In this document: one piece after another, positions 28,407-36,581 of the stretch
Layout: every line of letters begins with the position of its first letter
Position numbering within the stretch: position 1 is the stretch's first letter
Assembly (NCBI RefSeq): GCF_900996225.1
Contig: NZ_CAAJGL010000022.1
Location: 121,940 to 185,939 of the forward strand
Reading direction: 5' to 3'
From: Paraburkholderia sp. BCC1884
Lineage (GTDB): Bacteria; Pseudomonadota; Gammaproteobacteria; Burkholderiales; Burkholderiaceae
DNA: 64,000 nt
Position numbers and translations under genes: made by a program
Notes under the pieces: generated by a model
Databases searched by the model: none
Told to the model about the DNA's origin: nothing
Seen by the model: the letters and a program-made list of their open reading frames with translations, nothing else

Positions 28407-28428
28407 ACATACATCGTGTATGTATACT
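28407..28428. promoter_or_regulatory. TetR operator overlapping a promoter
   Basis: A perfect palindrome ACATACA-TCG-TGTATGT occupies 28407-28423, immediately followed by TATACT (28423-28428), a good -10 element for the tetR gene. Placement of a palindrome against the -10 in a divergent spacer is typical of self-repressing TetR regulators. It also argues that the tetR start is downstream (28470), not the ATG-like codon inside the operator. Confidence 0.72.
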
Positions 28429-28469
28429 ACAATCAGGATGTGAAAAATCAAGAGACAAATTTCGACCTC

Positions 28470-29123
28470 ATGCCGACCGCAGACGCGCCGCCCAAATCCC
28501 GCCGCGAGGAGTACGCGGACGCTACCCGTCAAGCGCTCATCAGCGCGGCAGCCGAGCTCTTTGCCGCGGAGGGCTATCAGCAGGTTGGGATCGAAGCCAT
28601 TGCGCGCAGCGCGCGCGTGACACGCGGCGCGTTCTATCACCACTTTGCCGACAAAGCCGAACTCTTCGATGCGCTCATCGAGTCGCTACAGGCTTCGGCC
28701 GCATCGAGGGTGAAAACCGCGGCCGCGGCAGCGTCGAAGGCGAAGCGCATCAGCGCAGGCATCCGCGAATTTCTGGAAGTCTGTAGCGAGCCGGTGTATC
28801 GGCAACTCGTCATCGAAACCGCGCCCGCTGTGCTTGGTGCGGCGCGCTCCCGCGAGATCGAAGAGACACACGTGTATGGCCTGCTGATTCATTCGCTGAC
28901 GGCGTCGCACGCCGGCAGCGAGAAAGCCCGCATGAACGCGTACCTTGCCGCGCGCATGATCGGCAGCATGGTGTGCGAAGCAGCCCAGCTGCTCGATGGC
29001 GCCGACGATCCCGCTGCGCTGAAGGCCGAAGCGTTGAAGCTCGTGGAACGCATGGTCGGCACGCTGACCGCGGAGAAGAGCCGCGCCACGCCGGCTCGCA
29101 AGTCGCCCCGCCGTCTCCCTTGA
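28470..29123 (+). CDS. TetR family transcriptional regulator
   Basis: 217 residues. The TetR DNA-binding domain occupies residues 12-60: RQALISAAAELFAAEGYQQV, then IARSARVTRGAFYHHFADKAELFDAL. A helical ligand-binding domain follows, with a C-terminal TetR_C-like segment rich in Ala. The start at 28470 is chosen because the earlier in-frame start lies within the operator palindrome. It probably represses itself and the divergent NTF2-like gene. The stop is 11 bases before the next gene, which has its own strong ribosome site, so co-transcription with the dipeptidase gene is likely. Confidence 0.9.
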   Translation: MPTADAPPKSRREEYADATRQALISAAAELFAAEGYQQVGIEAIARSARVTRGAFYHHFADKAELFDALIESLQASAASRVKTAAAAASKAKRISAGIREFLEVCSEPVYRQLVIETAPAVLGAARSREIEETHVYGLLIHSLTASHAGSEKARMNAYLAARMIGSMVCEAAQLLDGADDPAALKAEALKLVERMVGTLTAEKSRATPARKSPRRLP

Positions 29124-29134
29124 GAGGAGCACCC

Positions 29135-30586
29135 GTGACTATCGACTGGACAATGATCCGCACCGGCGACGCCGACACGCTGCACGACACGATCGTCGTC
29201 ATCGCGGGCTGGATGATTCCGCTCGATCCACAAGCCGGGCGCGCCGATTACTTTTTGCTAGGCGCCGACGAGCCCTGCTGCGGGGGCTGCGTGCCGCGCA
29301 ATCCGTCGATGTCGGTCGAGGTGCAGGCGGCCGTGCCGGTGGCCTTGCAGGCCGAGAGCGTGACGCTACGCGGCCAACTGGTGCGTCTGCTCGATGATCC
29401 GGCGGGCTGGCGGTATCGGTTGATCGATGCCGTGTTGCTCGAGCGGCCCGCCGTGCCGCTGCGCAGCTTCAGCCGGCGAGCGTTTCTCGCTTCTGGCGCG
29501 GCGCTCGGGCTGACGGCCTGCGCGCCCGGCCGCTTCGCGGGCTACACCGAGACTCAAGACAACGCTACGCCAGTCGCCGCCGGCAACGATAAGCCGACAT
29601 GGCAGGCACCCGCCGGCACGCTTACCATCGATATGCACACGCACGCCGGCCGCGTAATCGTGTCGCGCGATCCCGCAATCGGTGCGCGCCGTCCGTTCGT
29701 CCCGCTCGCGAAGCCGATGCGAGCTGGCGGAATGAACGTCGTGTGTCTCGCGATCGTCACCGATACGACCGTCACGCGTGTCTCGGACAACCGCAAGCGC
29801 TTCGAGGCGTGGCGCGAGCCGGAGCCCGGTGAGTTGTATGCGCTCGGGCAGACCGAATTCCAGCGCGCGCATCAGTTGATCGAGCGCGAACAGATGCGCG
29901 TGGTGACGAACGCTGCGGCGTTAAGCGCATCCGGCGCGCTCGGCCCGTGCGTCATCATTGCCTCCGAAGGCGGGGACTTTCTCGAAGGCCGGCTGGATCG
30001 CGTCGATGAAGCCTATACGCAGTATCAGTTACGGCATTTGCAGCTGACGCACTATCGCGTGAACGAGCTCGGCGATATTCAGACCGAGCCGCCCGTGCAT
30101 GGCGGTCTCACCGATGCCGGCGCGGACGTCATACGCCGCTGCAATGCGTTGGGGATAGTGGTGGATGTCGCGCACGGCACCTATGATCTCGTGAAGCGCG
30201 CCGCCGACACGTCGACCCGACCGCTGGTGCTGTCGCACTCCGCTCTGGCGAGCCATCCGGGCGCGCGCAGCCGTCTCATCACGCCCGACCACGCACGCGC
30301 GATCGCGGGTACCGGTGGCGTAATCGGCGTGTGGCCAAGCTCAGGCACGTTCAAGGATTTGCATGGGATGGCCGAGGGCGTGAAGCGCATGGCGGATCTG
30401 GTCGGCGTGGAGCATGTCGGGCTCGGCACGGACATGCTCGGGTTCATTTCGCCGCCGGTGTTCCGCAGCTATGAGCAGTTGCCCGATCTGGCCAGTGCGC
30501 TGCTGCTCGCCGGATTCTCGCCGGCGGAAGTGGGCGCGATTCTCGGCGGCAATTATCGAAGGGTGTTCGAGGCGTCTGTCGGCTGA
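29135..30586 (+). CDS. Peptidase M19 (membrane dipeptidase) family protein with extra N-terminal domain
   Basis: 483 residues from a GTG start preceded by GAGAGGAG. Residues about 165-480 are a renal-dipeptidase-like TIM barrel: IDMHTHAG, IASEGGDFLEG, VVDVAHGTYD, LVLSHSALASHPG and HVGLGTDMLGF. The first metal motif is His-Thr-His rather than the usual His-x-Asp. Residues 1-105 are a separate small domain (VVIAGWMIPL, DEPCCGGCVPRN) resembling DUF3299-type periplasmic domains. Between them lies SFSRRAFLASGAALGLTACAPG, a twin-arginine signal with a lipobox ending at C129, in an internal position where a signal peptide should not work. A GTG at 29432 could start a separate lipoprotein but has no ribosome site. 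Confidence 0.82.
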   Translation: MTIDWTMIRTGDADTLHDTIVVIAGWMIPLDPQAGRADYFLLGADEPCCGGCVPRNPSMSVEVQAAVPVALQAESVTLRGQLVRLLDDPAGWRYRLIDAVLLERPAVPLRSFSRRAFLASGAALGLTACAPGRFAGYTETQDNATPVAAGNDKPTWQAPAGTLTIDMHTHAGRVIVSRDPAIGARRPFVPLAKPMRAGGMNVVCLAIVTDTTVTRVSDNRKRFEAWREPEPGELYALGQTEFQRAHQLIEREQMRVVTNAAALSASGALGPCVIIASEGGDFLEGRLDRVDEAYTQYQLRHLQLTHYRVNELGDIQTEPPVHGGLTDAGADVIRRCNALGIVVDVAHGTYDLVKRAADTSTRPLVLSHSALASHPGARSRLITPDHARAIAGTGGVIGVWPSSGTFKDLHGMAEGVKRMADLVGVEHVGLGTDMLGFISPPVFRSYEQLPDLASALLLAGFSPAEVGAILGGNYRRVFEASVG

Positions 30587-30621
30587 CGAATGGATCGCCG
30601 TGATCGACCTGACGCATCGCT

Positions 30622-31344
30622 TTATCGGGCCGCTGCCCACAGCAAAGACAGACCCGAAGACAGCATCAAGCCGTCGACGACCAGTTTGAAGGTCGCGGGA
30701 CTCATGCGTACGACAATCGTCCGCGCGGCAAACGAGCCGATCATCAGCGAGGAGCCGACGATCAGGCCGTCGATCACGACATGCCAAGGCAGCGCACCGA
30801 AGTGACTGAACACCGCGACCTTGGCGGCGTAGACAGTCAATGAACCGGCTGCTTCGGTAGCGAGGAACGCACCTTTGACGAGGCCATACGACATGAACAC
30901 GGGCACCGTGATCGGCCCCGTGGACACGACGATGCCGGTGAGAAAGCCCACCACGCCGCCGATCAGGGAGAGTTGCCAGAGAGAGAATTTGATCGCTCGA
31001 CGCGCGAGCCAGCGCCGGGTGGGCACCATCGCGAGAAAGAACAGCCCCAGCGCGATTTCGACCGCGTGCGGCGGCAACGCAAGCAGCGTACGCACGCCCA
31101 GCGCCGCGCCCGGCACGGCGGTCACGCAGTAGGCACCGCAGGCGCGCCAGTCGATCTCGCGCCACCACGCCAGCACCTTGCCGAAGTTGCCCATGATCGC
31201 GGCGATCGCCATGATCGGCACGGCTTGCTGCGGCCCGTAGAGAACCACGAGCACGGGCATCAACATCATCGACGAGCCGGTGCCGATCACGCCGCTCAAT
31301 GTGCCGGCCAGCAAACCGACGCTCAGCACCAGTAGATATCCCAT
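30622..31344 (-). CDS. TauE/SafE family permease
   Basis: 240 residues with seven to eight hydrophobic segments and the family hallmark duplicated glycine-rich motifs GLLAGTLSGVIGTGSSMMLMP near the N-terminus and GGVVGFLTGIVVSTGPITVP in the second half. The family exports sulfite, sulfoacetate and other organic anions across the inner membrane. There is no sulfur-metabolism gene next to it, so the substrate is open. It is convergent with the dipeptidase gene; the 35-base gap holds no terminator. Confidence 0.87.
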   Translation of the reverse strand: MGYLLVLSVGLLAGTLSGVIGTGSSMMLMPVLVVLYGPQQAVPIMAIAAIMGNFGKVLAWWREIDWRACGAYCVTAVPGAALGVRTLLALPPHAVEIALGLFFLAMVPTRRWLARRAIKFSLWQLSLIGGVVGFLTGIVVSTGPITVPVFMSYGLVKGAFLATEAAGSLTVYAAKVAVFSHFGALPWHVVIDGLIVGSSLMIGSFAARTIVVRMSPATFKLVVDGLMLSSGLSLLWAAAR

Positions 31345-31455
31345 GTCGCCCTCGTGCGCCGCGAAGCAAGTCCCCGAGGGACGGTGAGGACGACAATTCT
31401 ACTTGAGCGGTGAGGCACCTGAAACACGATTCGCGCCACCTTCCGCCATCGCGCG

Positions 31456-32820
31456 TTAGCCGCCCTCGTCGTCGAAAGTCTTCGGATAAACGCGCACGAG
31501 CACGATCCGCGGCCCTTTCATTTTCTTGACGACGACATCGAAGCGATCGAATTCGACGCGCTGCCCTTCAGTAGGCAAATCGTTCAGCGCCTGAATCACC
31601 AGACCGCCAACCGACTCGGCCTTGCCTTCGTCGATATCGATCCCCAGCGCGCGTTCCAGCGACACCACCGGCAAACTGCCCTTGCCCATCAAGGTGCCGT
31701 CGTCCATGCGAGTCCAGTCGGCGTCGCCCTGACGGAATTCGTCGTGAATCTGGCCAACCAGCGCGCCCAGCAGATTGTCGAGCGTGAGGAAGCCGATCGG
31801 CTTCGAATTCTTGTGACCGACCAACGCGAAATGCGGCGCGCCCTTGCGGAAGCGGCGGAACAGTTCGAGCGCCGGCATGTCGGGCTTCACGTATTGCACG
31901 GGCCGCGCGTATTTGGAGAGATCGTCGAGCGTGCTGCCGGCGTGGCGCGCCAACAGCAAGTCCTTCAGATGGATCATGCCGGCCACGCGTTCGCCCGCCG
32001 CATCTTCAAACAACGGATAACGGCTGAAGCGATGCTGCGCGACCATCTGCATGTTTTCGCGCAAGGGCAGATCGCGCCGCAAGCCGATCATTTCGTGGGC
32101 CGGCCGCATCAGGTCCGACACGGTCATACGCGAAAAATCGAGCGAATGAGCGATGGTGTTCCACTCGTCCTGGCTGTACGCGCCATCGGGCGAGCCCAGT
32201 TCGGTCGCGACGTTGGCGCGGCGGCCGCGCAGGATCAGCTTGAGTTCGTCGGTCGAATAATGCGAGTCGTGACCGTGGTCGGCGTCGAGGCCCGCGAGCC
32301 TCAGCACCGCATTGGCGCTCGAGTTGAGCACCCAGATCGCCGGATACATCGCCCAGTAAAAACCGTACAGCGGCGTGGCGGCCCACAGTGAGACTTTCTC
32401 CGCCTCGCGAATCGCCAACGACTTCGGTGCGAGTTCGCCCACCACGATATGCAGGAACGAGATGCACGAAAACGCGAAGAACAGCGAAATGCCGTGGATC
32501 AGCTTTTCCGATTCGACGCCGAGCAAGCTGAAAACCGGCGTGAGCAATTCGGCAAACGCGGGTTCGCCGATCCAGCCAAGCCCGAGCGAGGCCAGCGTGA
32601 TACCGAGCTGGCAGGCGGACAGGTATGCGTCGAGACGCCCGTGCACCTTGGCGAGCAGACGGCCGCGCATACCGTGTTTGGCGGCAAGGCTTTGCACCCG
32701 CGTCTGCCGCAGTTTGACCAGGCCGAATTCAGCGGCGACAAAAAAACCGTTGAGGGCAACGAGAAACAACGCACCGATAAGGGCGACAACCTGGATCAAA
32801 GCGAGAAGCTCCGGCAACAA
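31456..32820 (-). CDS. HlyC/CorC (CNNM) family transporter-like protein
   Basis: 454 residues in three parts: a DUF21 membrane domain (residues 1-190, three to four helices, with the family motif GELAPKSLAIREAE), a CBS pair (about 215-335) and a C-terminal CorC_HlyC domain (about 355-445). Homologues are linked to magnesium or cobalt efflux and are often mislabelled haemolysins. The longest frame begins with TTG at 32820. A second TTG seven codons later (32799) has GGAG at better spacing and may be the real start. Confidence 0.88.
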   Translation of the reverse strand: MLPELLALIQVVALIGALFLVALNGFFVAAEFGLVKLRQTRVQSLAAKHGMRGRLLAKVHGRLDAYLSACQLGITLASLGLGWIGEPAFAELLTPVFSLLGVESEKLIHGISLFFAFSCISFLHIVVGELAPKSLAIREAEKVSLWAATPLYGFYWAMYPAIWVLNSSANAVLRLAGLDADHGHDSHYSTDELKLILRGRRANVATELGSPDGAYSQDEWNTIAHSLDFSRMTVSDLMRPAHEMIGLRRDLPLRENMQMVAQHRFSRYPLFEDAAGERVAGMIHLKDLLLARHAGSTLDDLSKYARPVQYVKPDMPALELFRRFRKGAPHFALVGHKNSKPIGFLTLDNLLGALVGQIHDEFRQGDADWTRMDDGTLMGKGSLPVVSLERALGIDIDEGKAESVGGLVIQALNDLPTEGQRVEFDRFDVVVKKMKGPRIVLVRVYPKTFDDEGG

Positions 32821-32891
32821 AAGTTGTCAGTATAGAGCGTGAAAGCCATGTGAAAAGTTAATCGCGTACACGCGCGGTCAAGTCGGATCGC

Positions 32892-33698
32892 TTACCTGGC
32901 AGCGGTCGCGCTCAACGGAATGCGTAGCGAGAGCGTGGCCGGCTCGCCTGTGGTCGCATCGATCTGCTCGAAAGCGCCGCCATGCGCTTCCGCAACGCGC
33001 TTGCACAACGCGAGAACCCAGGCGATGCGCTTCGCTTCGCGCGGCTCGCCCGCCTGTTTGCGGGCAAATGCTTCGAGCACGTGTGGCAAGGCCGGATCGC
33101 TGAGTGCCGTAGCGTTCGCGTCGTACGTGACGGCAGCGTGCCACGCGCTCGTGTCGGCGCGCGTTACCAGCTTGACAGTGGCGCCCTCCACGCTTGCTTC
33201 CACGGCGAAAGTGAGCATCAGCCACAAGGCGGCAGCGAGACGCGTGCGATCGCCATTTAGTTGCTCGGTGCCGAGTTGTGAATCGACCTGGAGTTCCACG
33301 TCGCGTCGGCGCGCAAGCTCCGAGCGGACTTCTTCGACGTTCTCGTCGAGTAGCGGATGCAGCGGAAACGGCGCATACGTGAGCGCCAGCGATTTGGTTT
33401 CGGCGCGCGTGGCGTCGACGATCGTCTCGAGCAGTTTGACCTGCTGATCCACACCACTGCGAATGCCGGTGACGGCGCGCTGTGCGTTGGGGTCGTTCGC
33501 GTCGAGCTTGCGCTCGAGCACGTAGGCCCAGCTGTGAATTGCATTCAACGGACCACGCAGGTCGTGCGATACCAGCGACAGCACGTGATCGCGCATGAAC
33601 AGCGCGGTTTCCGCACGCAGATACGCGGTGCGTTCGGAGACGGCGAAGCCGGAAGGAACCGGCTGTTCGCCAGCAGTTCCGGTTGAAGACGTTGTCAC
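32892..33698 (-). CDS. Degenerate sensor histidine kinase
   Basis: 268 residues, no membrane segment. The dimerisation and phosphoacceptor helix is intact: SLVSHDLRGPLNAIHSW, with H45. The ATPase half is eroded. The N-box, normally with two Asn, reads LWLMLTFAVEAS; the DxGxG box reads YDANATAL; and the GxGLGL lid is replaced by KRIAWVLALCKRVAEAHGG, although the flanking CKRVAEAHGG is preserved. It therefore derives from a kinase but should not bind ATP normally. It could serve as a phosphotransfer scaffold or phosphatase for a partner encoded elsewhere. No response regulator is adjacent. Confidence 0.78.
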   Translation of the reverse strand: MTTSSTGTAGEQPVPSGFAVSERTAYLRAETALFMRDHVLSLVSHDLRGPLNAIHSWAYVLERKLDANDPNAQRAVTGIRSGVDQQVKLLETIVDATRAETKSLALTYAPFPLHPLLDENVEEVRSELARRRDVELQVDSQLGTEQLNGDRTRLAAALWLMLTFAVEASVEGATVKLVTRADTSAWHAAVTYDANATALSDPALPHVLEAFARKQAGEPREAKRIAWVLALCKRVAEAHGGAFEQIDATTGEPATLSLRIPLSATAAR

Positions 33699-33885
33699 GA
33701 TCGAGCCCTCTCAGGCAGTGCATGATGATTGAAAGAAGCCCCATTATAGGCACGGCATCCGGCACGAACACCCTGGCCGGATGGCCATTCCGGACGCAAT
33801 CCGCGTGCCACGCGCAATCCTCGCCGACCGAGCGCCAACACGCCTACAATGTCGGTTTTTACGTTTTTGACCTGAGGAGCGACCT

Positions 33886-34227
33886 ATGTCGACCGTGACT
33901 ACCGATTCCGGCCTGAAGTATGAAGACATCGTTGAAGGCACCGGCACTGAAGCCGTCGCTGGCAAGACCGTCAGCGTGCACTACACCGGCTGGCTGACCG
34001 ACGGCCAGAAGTTCGATTCGAGCAAAGACCGCAATGACCCGTTCGCCTTCGTGCTGGGCGGCGGCATGGTCATCAAGGGCTGGGATGAAGGCGTGCAAGG
34101 CATGAAGGTCGGCGGCACGCGCAAGCTGACGATTCCGCCGCAACTCGGTTACGGCGTGCGTGGCGCGGGCGGCGTGATTCCGCCGAACGCGACGCTCGTG
34201 TTCGAAGTCGAATTGCTCGACGTCTAA
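33886..34227 (+). CDS. FKBP-type peptidyl-prolyl cis-trans isomerase
   Basis: 113 residues, a single FKBP domain with all core motifs: [38 protein letters not shown] and [30 protein letters not shown]. No signal peptide, so cytoplasmic. It catalyses proline isomerisation during folding. AGGAG is present eight bases before the ATG, and TACAAT at 33845-33850 is a reasonable -10. It is divergent from the degenerate kinase gene. Confidence 0.95.
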   Translation: MSTVTTDSGLKYEDIVEGTGTEAVAGKTVSVHYTGWLTDGQKFDSSKDRNDPFAFVLGGGMVIKGWDEGVQGMKVGGTRKLTIPPQLGYGVRGAGGVIPPNATLVFEVELLDV

Positions 34228-34260
34228 GTTTTTCGCCGTTTTGTCATTTTTCACCGTTAG

Positions 34261-35040
34261 ATGAGCCACGCCGCCGTCACCGCCCCTAGCGTTTCGCTGC
34301 GCCGCTTCAGCGCAATCGAAGCGTCGGACGTGCACGACTTTCATCAGGTCGTGCTGGGGCTCGACGGCGCGATGGTGATGGCGGTGAACGGTGTCACACA
34401 GCAGATCGACGCCGGCGCCGCCTGGCTCGTGCCGGCGGGTTCGCGGCACGATTACGCGGGCGTCGGCGAGAATCGGCAGTTGGTGCTGGACTTGCCGGTC
34501 AATTCGCTCGCGGTGCCGGAGCGCTTGTTCGATCGCGCGCGAGCCGTGACGGTCGACGCCTCGTTCACGCAACTGGTCGATCGGATCGCGGCGCACGCCA
34601 CGCACGGTGCACCTGGCAGCGATTTGACCACGCGGCGGTTTCATTGGGACGCAGCGGCCCGCCTGGGCGCTGCCCTGATCGCGGATGCCGGTACCACGGC
34701 CGGCACGCAAGCTGGCGGCACGGGCCTGGACTTCGCGCGTATCGACCGATGGTTGCGGGTGCATATGTCGGACCCGCTGCGAATCGCCGACCTCGCCGCG
34801 CATTGCGGCTTCGGCATACGCCGTTTTCATCAGCTTTTTATCGACGCATTCGGCGAGACGCCGCATCGCTATCTGCAGCGTTTGAGGCTCGATACGTCGA
34901 TCACCTTGCTCGCCGATCCACGACGCTCGTTGAGCGAGATCGCGCTGGAAATCGGCTTCGGCGATCAGAGCGCGTACACGCATGCGTTCACGCGGCGCTT
35001 TGGGCTGGCGCCCGGTCAGTGGCGCGCGTTGCGCCACTGA
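34261..35040 (+). CDS. AraC family transcriptional regulator
   Basis: 259 residues. The N-terminal half is a cupin-like sensor domain (VVLGLDGAMVMAVNGVTQQI, then AWLVPAGSRHDYAG). The C-terminal 100 residues carry two helix-turn-helix motifs: LRIADLAAHCGFGIRRFHQL, and the conserved second motif LSEIALEIGFGDQSAYTHAF followed by FGLAPGQWR. It follows the FKBP gene by 33 bases but shows no functional link to it. It is convergent with metZ. Effector and targets are unknown. Confidence 0.9.
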   Translation: MSHAAVTAPSVSLRRFSAIEASDVHDFHQVVLGLDGAMVMAVNGVTQQIDAGAAWLVPAGSRHDYAGVGENRQLVLDLPVNSLAVPERLFDRARAVTVDASFTQLVDRIAAHATHGAPGSDLTTRRFHWDAAARLGAALIADAGTTAGTQAGGTGLDFARIDRWLRVHMSDPLRIADLAAHCGFGIRRFHQLFIDAFGETPHRYLQRLRLDTSITLLADPRRSLSEIALEIGFGDQSAYTHAFTRRFGLAPGQWRALRH

Positions 35041-35103
35041 GTTTCCGCTGCGCGAGCCGTCTTTGAACGAGCGGCCCGCTTTCTCTCAGGTCTAAAAAGG
35101 CGT

Positions 35104-36294
35104 TCAACCCGCCAGACCACGCTCCAGATCGCTACGCACATCCGCTGCGTTTTCCAGCCCCACTGCGAGACGAATCAGGCCTTCGGTGATGCCAGCCGCC
35201 GCGCGCGCTTCCGGCGTCACGCGACCATGCGTGGTGGTGGCCGGATGCGTGATCGTGGTGCGCGTGTCGCCGAGGTTGCCGGTGATCGAGCAGATCTTCG
35301 TGCTGTCGATCACGCGCCAGGCATTCGCGCGCATCTGCTCGGGCGTGTCGCCCTTCAACTCGAACGAAAGAATCGCGCCGCCCGACTTCTGCTGACGCAT
35401 CGCCAGTTCATGCTGCGGATGCGACGCAAGACCCGGATAAAACACGCGATTCACGGCCGGATGCGATTCCAGCCAACGCGCGATTTCCAGCGCATTCGCC
35501 GACTGCTTGTCGACGCGCAGCGACAGCGTCTCCATGCCCTTGAGCAGCACCCATGCATTGAACGCGGACAGCGTCGGGCCGGCGCTGCGCACGAACGGAA
35601 AGACCTTTTCCATGATGAACTGCTTCGAGCCGACCAGCGCGCCGCCGAGCACGCGGCCCTGACCGTCGAGGAACTTGGTGGCCGAATGCATCACGACGTC
35701 GGCGCCGAGCTTCAGCGGCTGTTGCAGCGCCGGGCTACAGAAACAGTTGTCGACCACGAAGATCGCGTTCGCCGCTTTGGCGATTTTGCTGATCGCCGCG
35801 ATGTCCGCCACTTCGGTCAGTGGATTCGACGGTGTTTCGAGGAAGAACATCTTCGTCTCGGGACGCACGGCATTTTTCCACGCGTCCAGATCGGTCGGAT
35901 CGACGAAGGTGGTCGTAATGCCGAACTTGGTGAAGATCTGCGAGAACATGCCGAGCGTCGAGCCGAACAGCGCCTGCGAGCTGACCAGATGGTCGCCCGC
36001 CTGCAGCGTCGACATCACGACCGACATGATCGCGGCCATCCCCGACGCCGTCGCCATGCAGGCTTCACCGCCTTCGAGCGCAGCCAGGCGGTCCTGGAAC
36101 ATCGAGACCGTGGGGTTCGTGAAGCGCGAGTAGGTGTAGTTGTCTTCGGAGTTCTTGAATTTTTCGGCGGCGTCCGCGGCACTCGCGAACACGAAGCTCG
36201 AAGTCAGGAAGATCGCTTCCGAATGCTCGTTGAAGTCGCTGCGCGCCGTGCCCGAGCGGACTGCCAACGTATCGAAGTTCAGGGAGTCGTCCAT
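35104..36294 (-). CDS. metZ: O-succinylhomoserine sulfhydrylase
   Basis: 396 residues of the Cys/Met gamma family of PLP enzymes. Motifs include TSSFVFASAADAA, YTYSRFTNPTVSMF, the PLP lysine in SATKFLDGQGRVLGGALVGS, and FELKGDTPEQ toward the C-terminus. MetZ converts O-succinylhomoserine and sulfide to homocysteine in methionine synthesis; cystathionine gamma-synthase is a related alternative, but the sequence pattern fits MetZ. The start at 36294 is downstream of a structured leader with a terminator, so expression is probably controlled by S-adenosylmethionine. Confidence 0.93.
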   Translation of the reverse strand: MDDSLNFDTLAVRSGTARSDFNEHSEAIFLTSSFVFASAADAAEKFKNSEDNYTYSRFTNPTVSMFQDRLAALEGGEACMATASGMAAIMSVVMSTLQAGDHLVSSQALFGSTLGMFSQIFTKFGITTTFVDPTDLDAWKNAVRPETKMFFLETPSNPLTEVADIAAISKIAKAANAIFVVDNCFCSPALQQPLKLGADVVMHSATKFLDGQGRVLGGALVGSKQFIMEKVFPFVRSAGPTLSAFNAWVLLKGMETLSLRVDKQSANALEIARWLESHPAVNRVFYPGLASHPQHELAMRQQKSGGAILSFELKGDTPEQMRANAWRVIDSTKICSITGNLGDTRTTITHPATTTHGRVTPEARAAAGITEGLIRLAVGLENAADVRSDLERGLAG

Positions 36295-36379
36295 GTTGGT
36301 TCTGGTTTCCAATGTTTCATGGCTGCGTTCGGTGCGCGATTCCGTGTGACACAGGAGCGCGATGCCAAACGGCAGCAAC

Positions 36380-36415
36380 AAAAAAGCCCGCTTTTGCGTC
36401 GGCATAAGCGGGCTT
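36380..36415 (-). terminator. Intrinsic terminator inside the metZ leader
   Basis: On the minus strand AAGCCCGCTT (36415-36406) pairs with AAGCGGGCTT (36393-36384), followed by a six-T run (to 36380). It lies 86 bases before the metZ start and downstream of a SAM-II-like aptamer. purF has its own hairpin further upstream, so this is best read as the expression platform of a leader rather than the purF terminator. Confidence 0.85.
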
Positions 36416-36420
36416 CATGT

Positions 36421-36523
36421 GCGGGGTAAAGCTGGAGCGGAGGCGGATGAGTGCGGCTTTCCCACCTTTCGCTTTAGCTGTTTCGGGTTGCCCCGCGTCC
36501 GCAAGCTGAGATCAAATCGACGC
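36421..36523 (-). promoter_or_regulatory. SAM-II-like (SAM-alpha) riboswitch of metZ
   Basis: Read on the minus strand, stem GCGTC (36523-36519) pairs with GACGC (36499-36495) around a 19-base loop beginning GATTTG and ending CTTGCG. A small GGG-GCAA-CCC hairpin follows, and then GCTAAAG. The five-pair stem, the 19-base loop with GATTT at its 5' end and TTGC at its 3' end, and the downstream GCTAAA are the recall-level hallmarks of SAM-II aptamers. Downstream, GCTTTACCCCGC (36432-36421) is complementary to TAAAGC and GCGGGG of the aptamer, which could give an alternative fold, and the terminator comes next. Identity is by eye; no covariance search was possible. Confidence 0.65.
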
Positions 36524-36540
36524 AAGCCATCATGCTAACA

Positions 36541-36577
36541 CGCTCGTAGCGTGGCGTGCAGCGCCACGCTACGAGCG
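36541..36577. repeat. 16-bp perfect hairpin after purF
   Basis: CGCTCGTAGCGTGGCG (36541-36556) is perfectly complementary to CGCCACGCTACGAGCG (36562-36577) with a five-base loop, four bases after the purF stop. There is no T run, so it may stabilise the purF 3' end or assist Rho-dependent ending. Confidence 0.75.
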
Positions 36578-36581
36578 CTCA

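Noticed and set aside
28416..28469. Upstream start for the TetR gene
   Set aside because: It lies inside the operator palindrome and ahead of the likely transcription start given by TATACT at 28423-28428.
36421..36512. TPP riboswitch suggested by CTGAGA on the plus strand
   Set aside because: The other thi-box elements are absent and in the wrong order, and the strand is opposite to the genes; the minus-strand SAM-II-like reading explains more.
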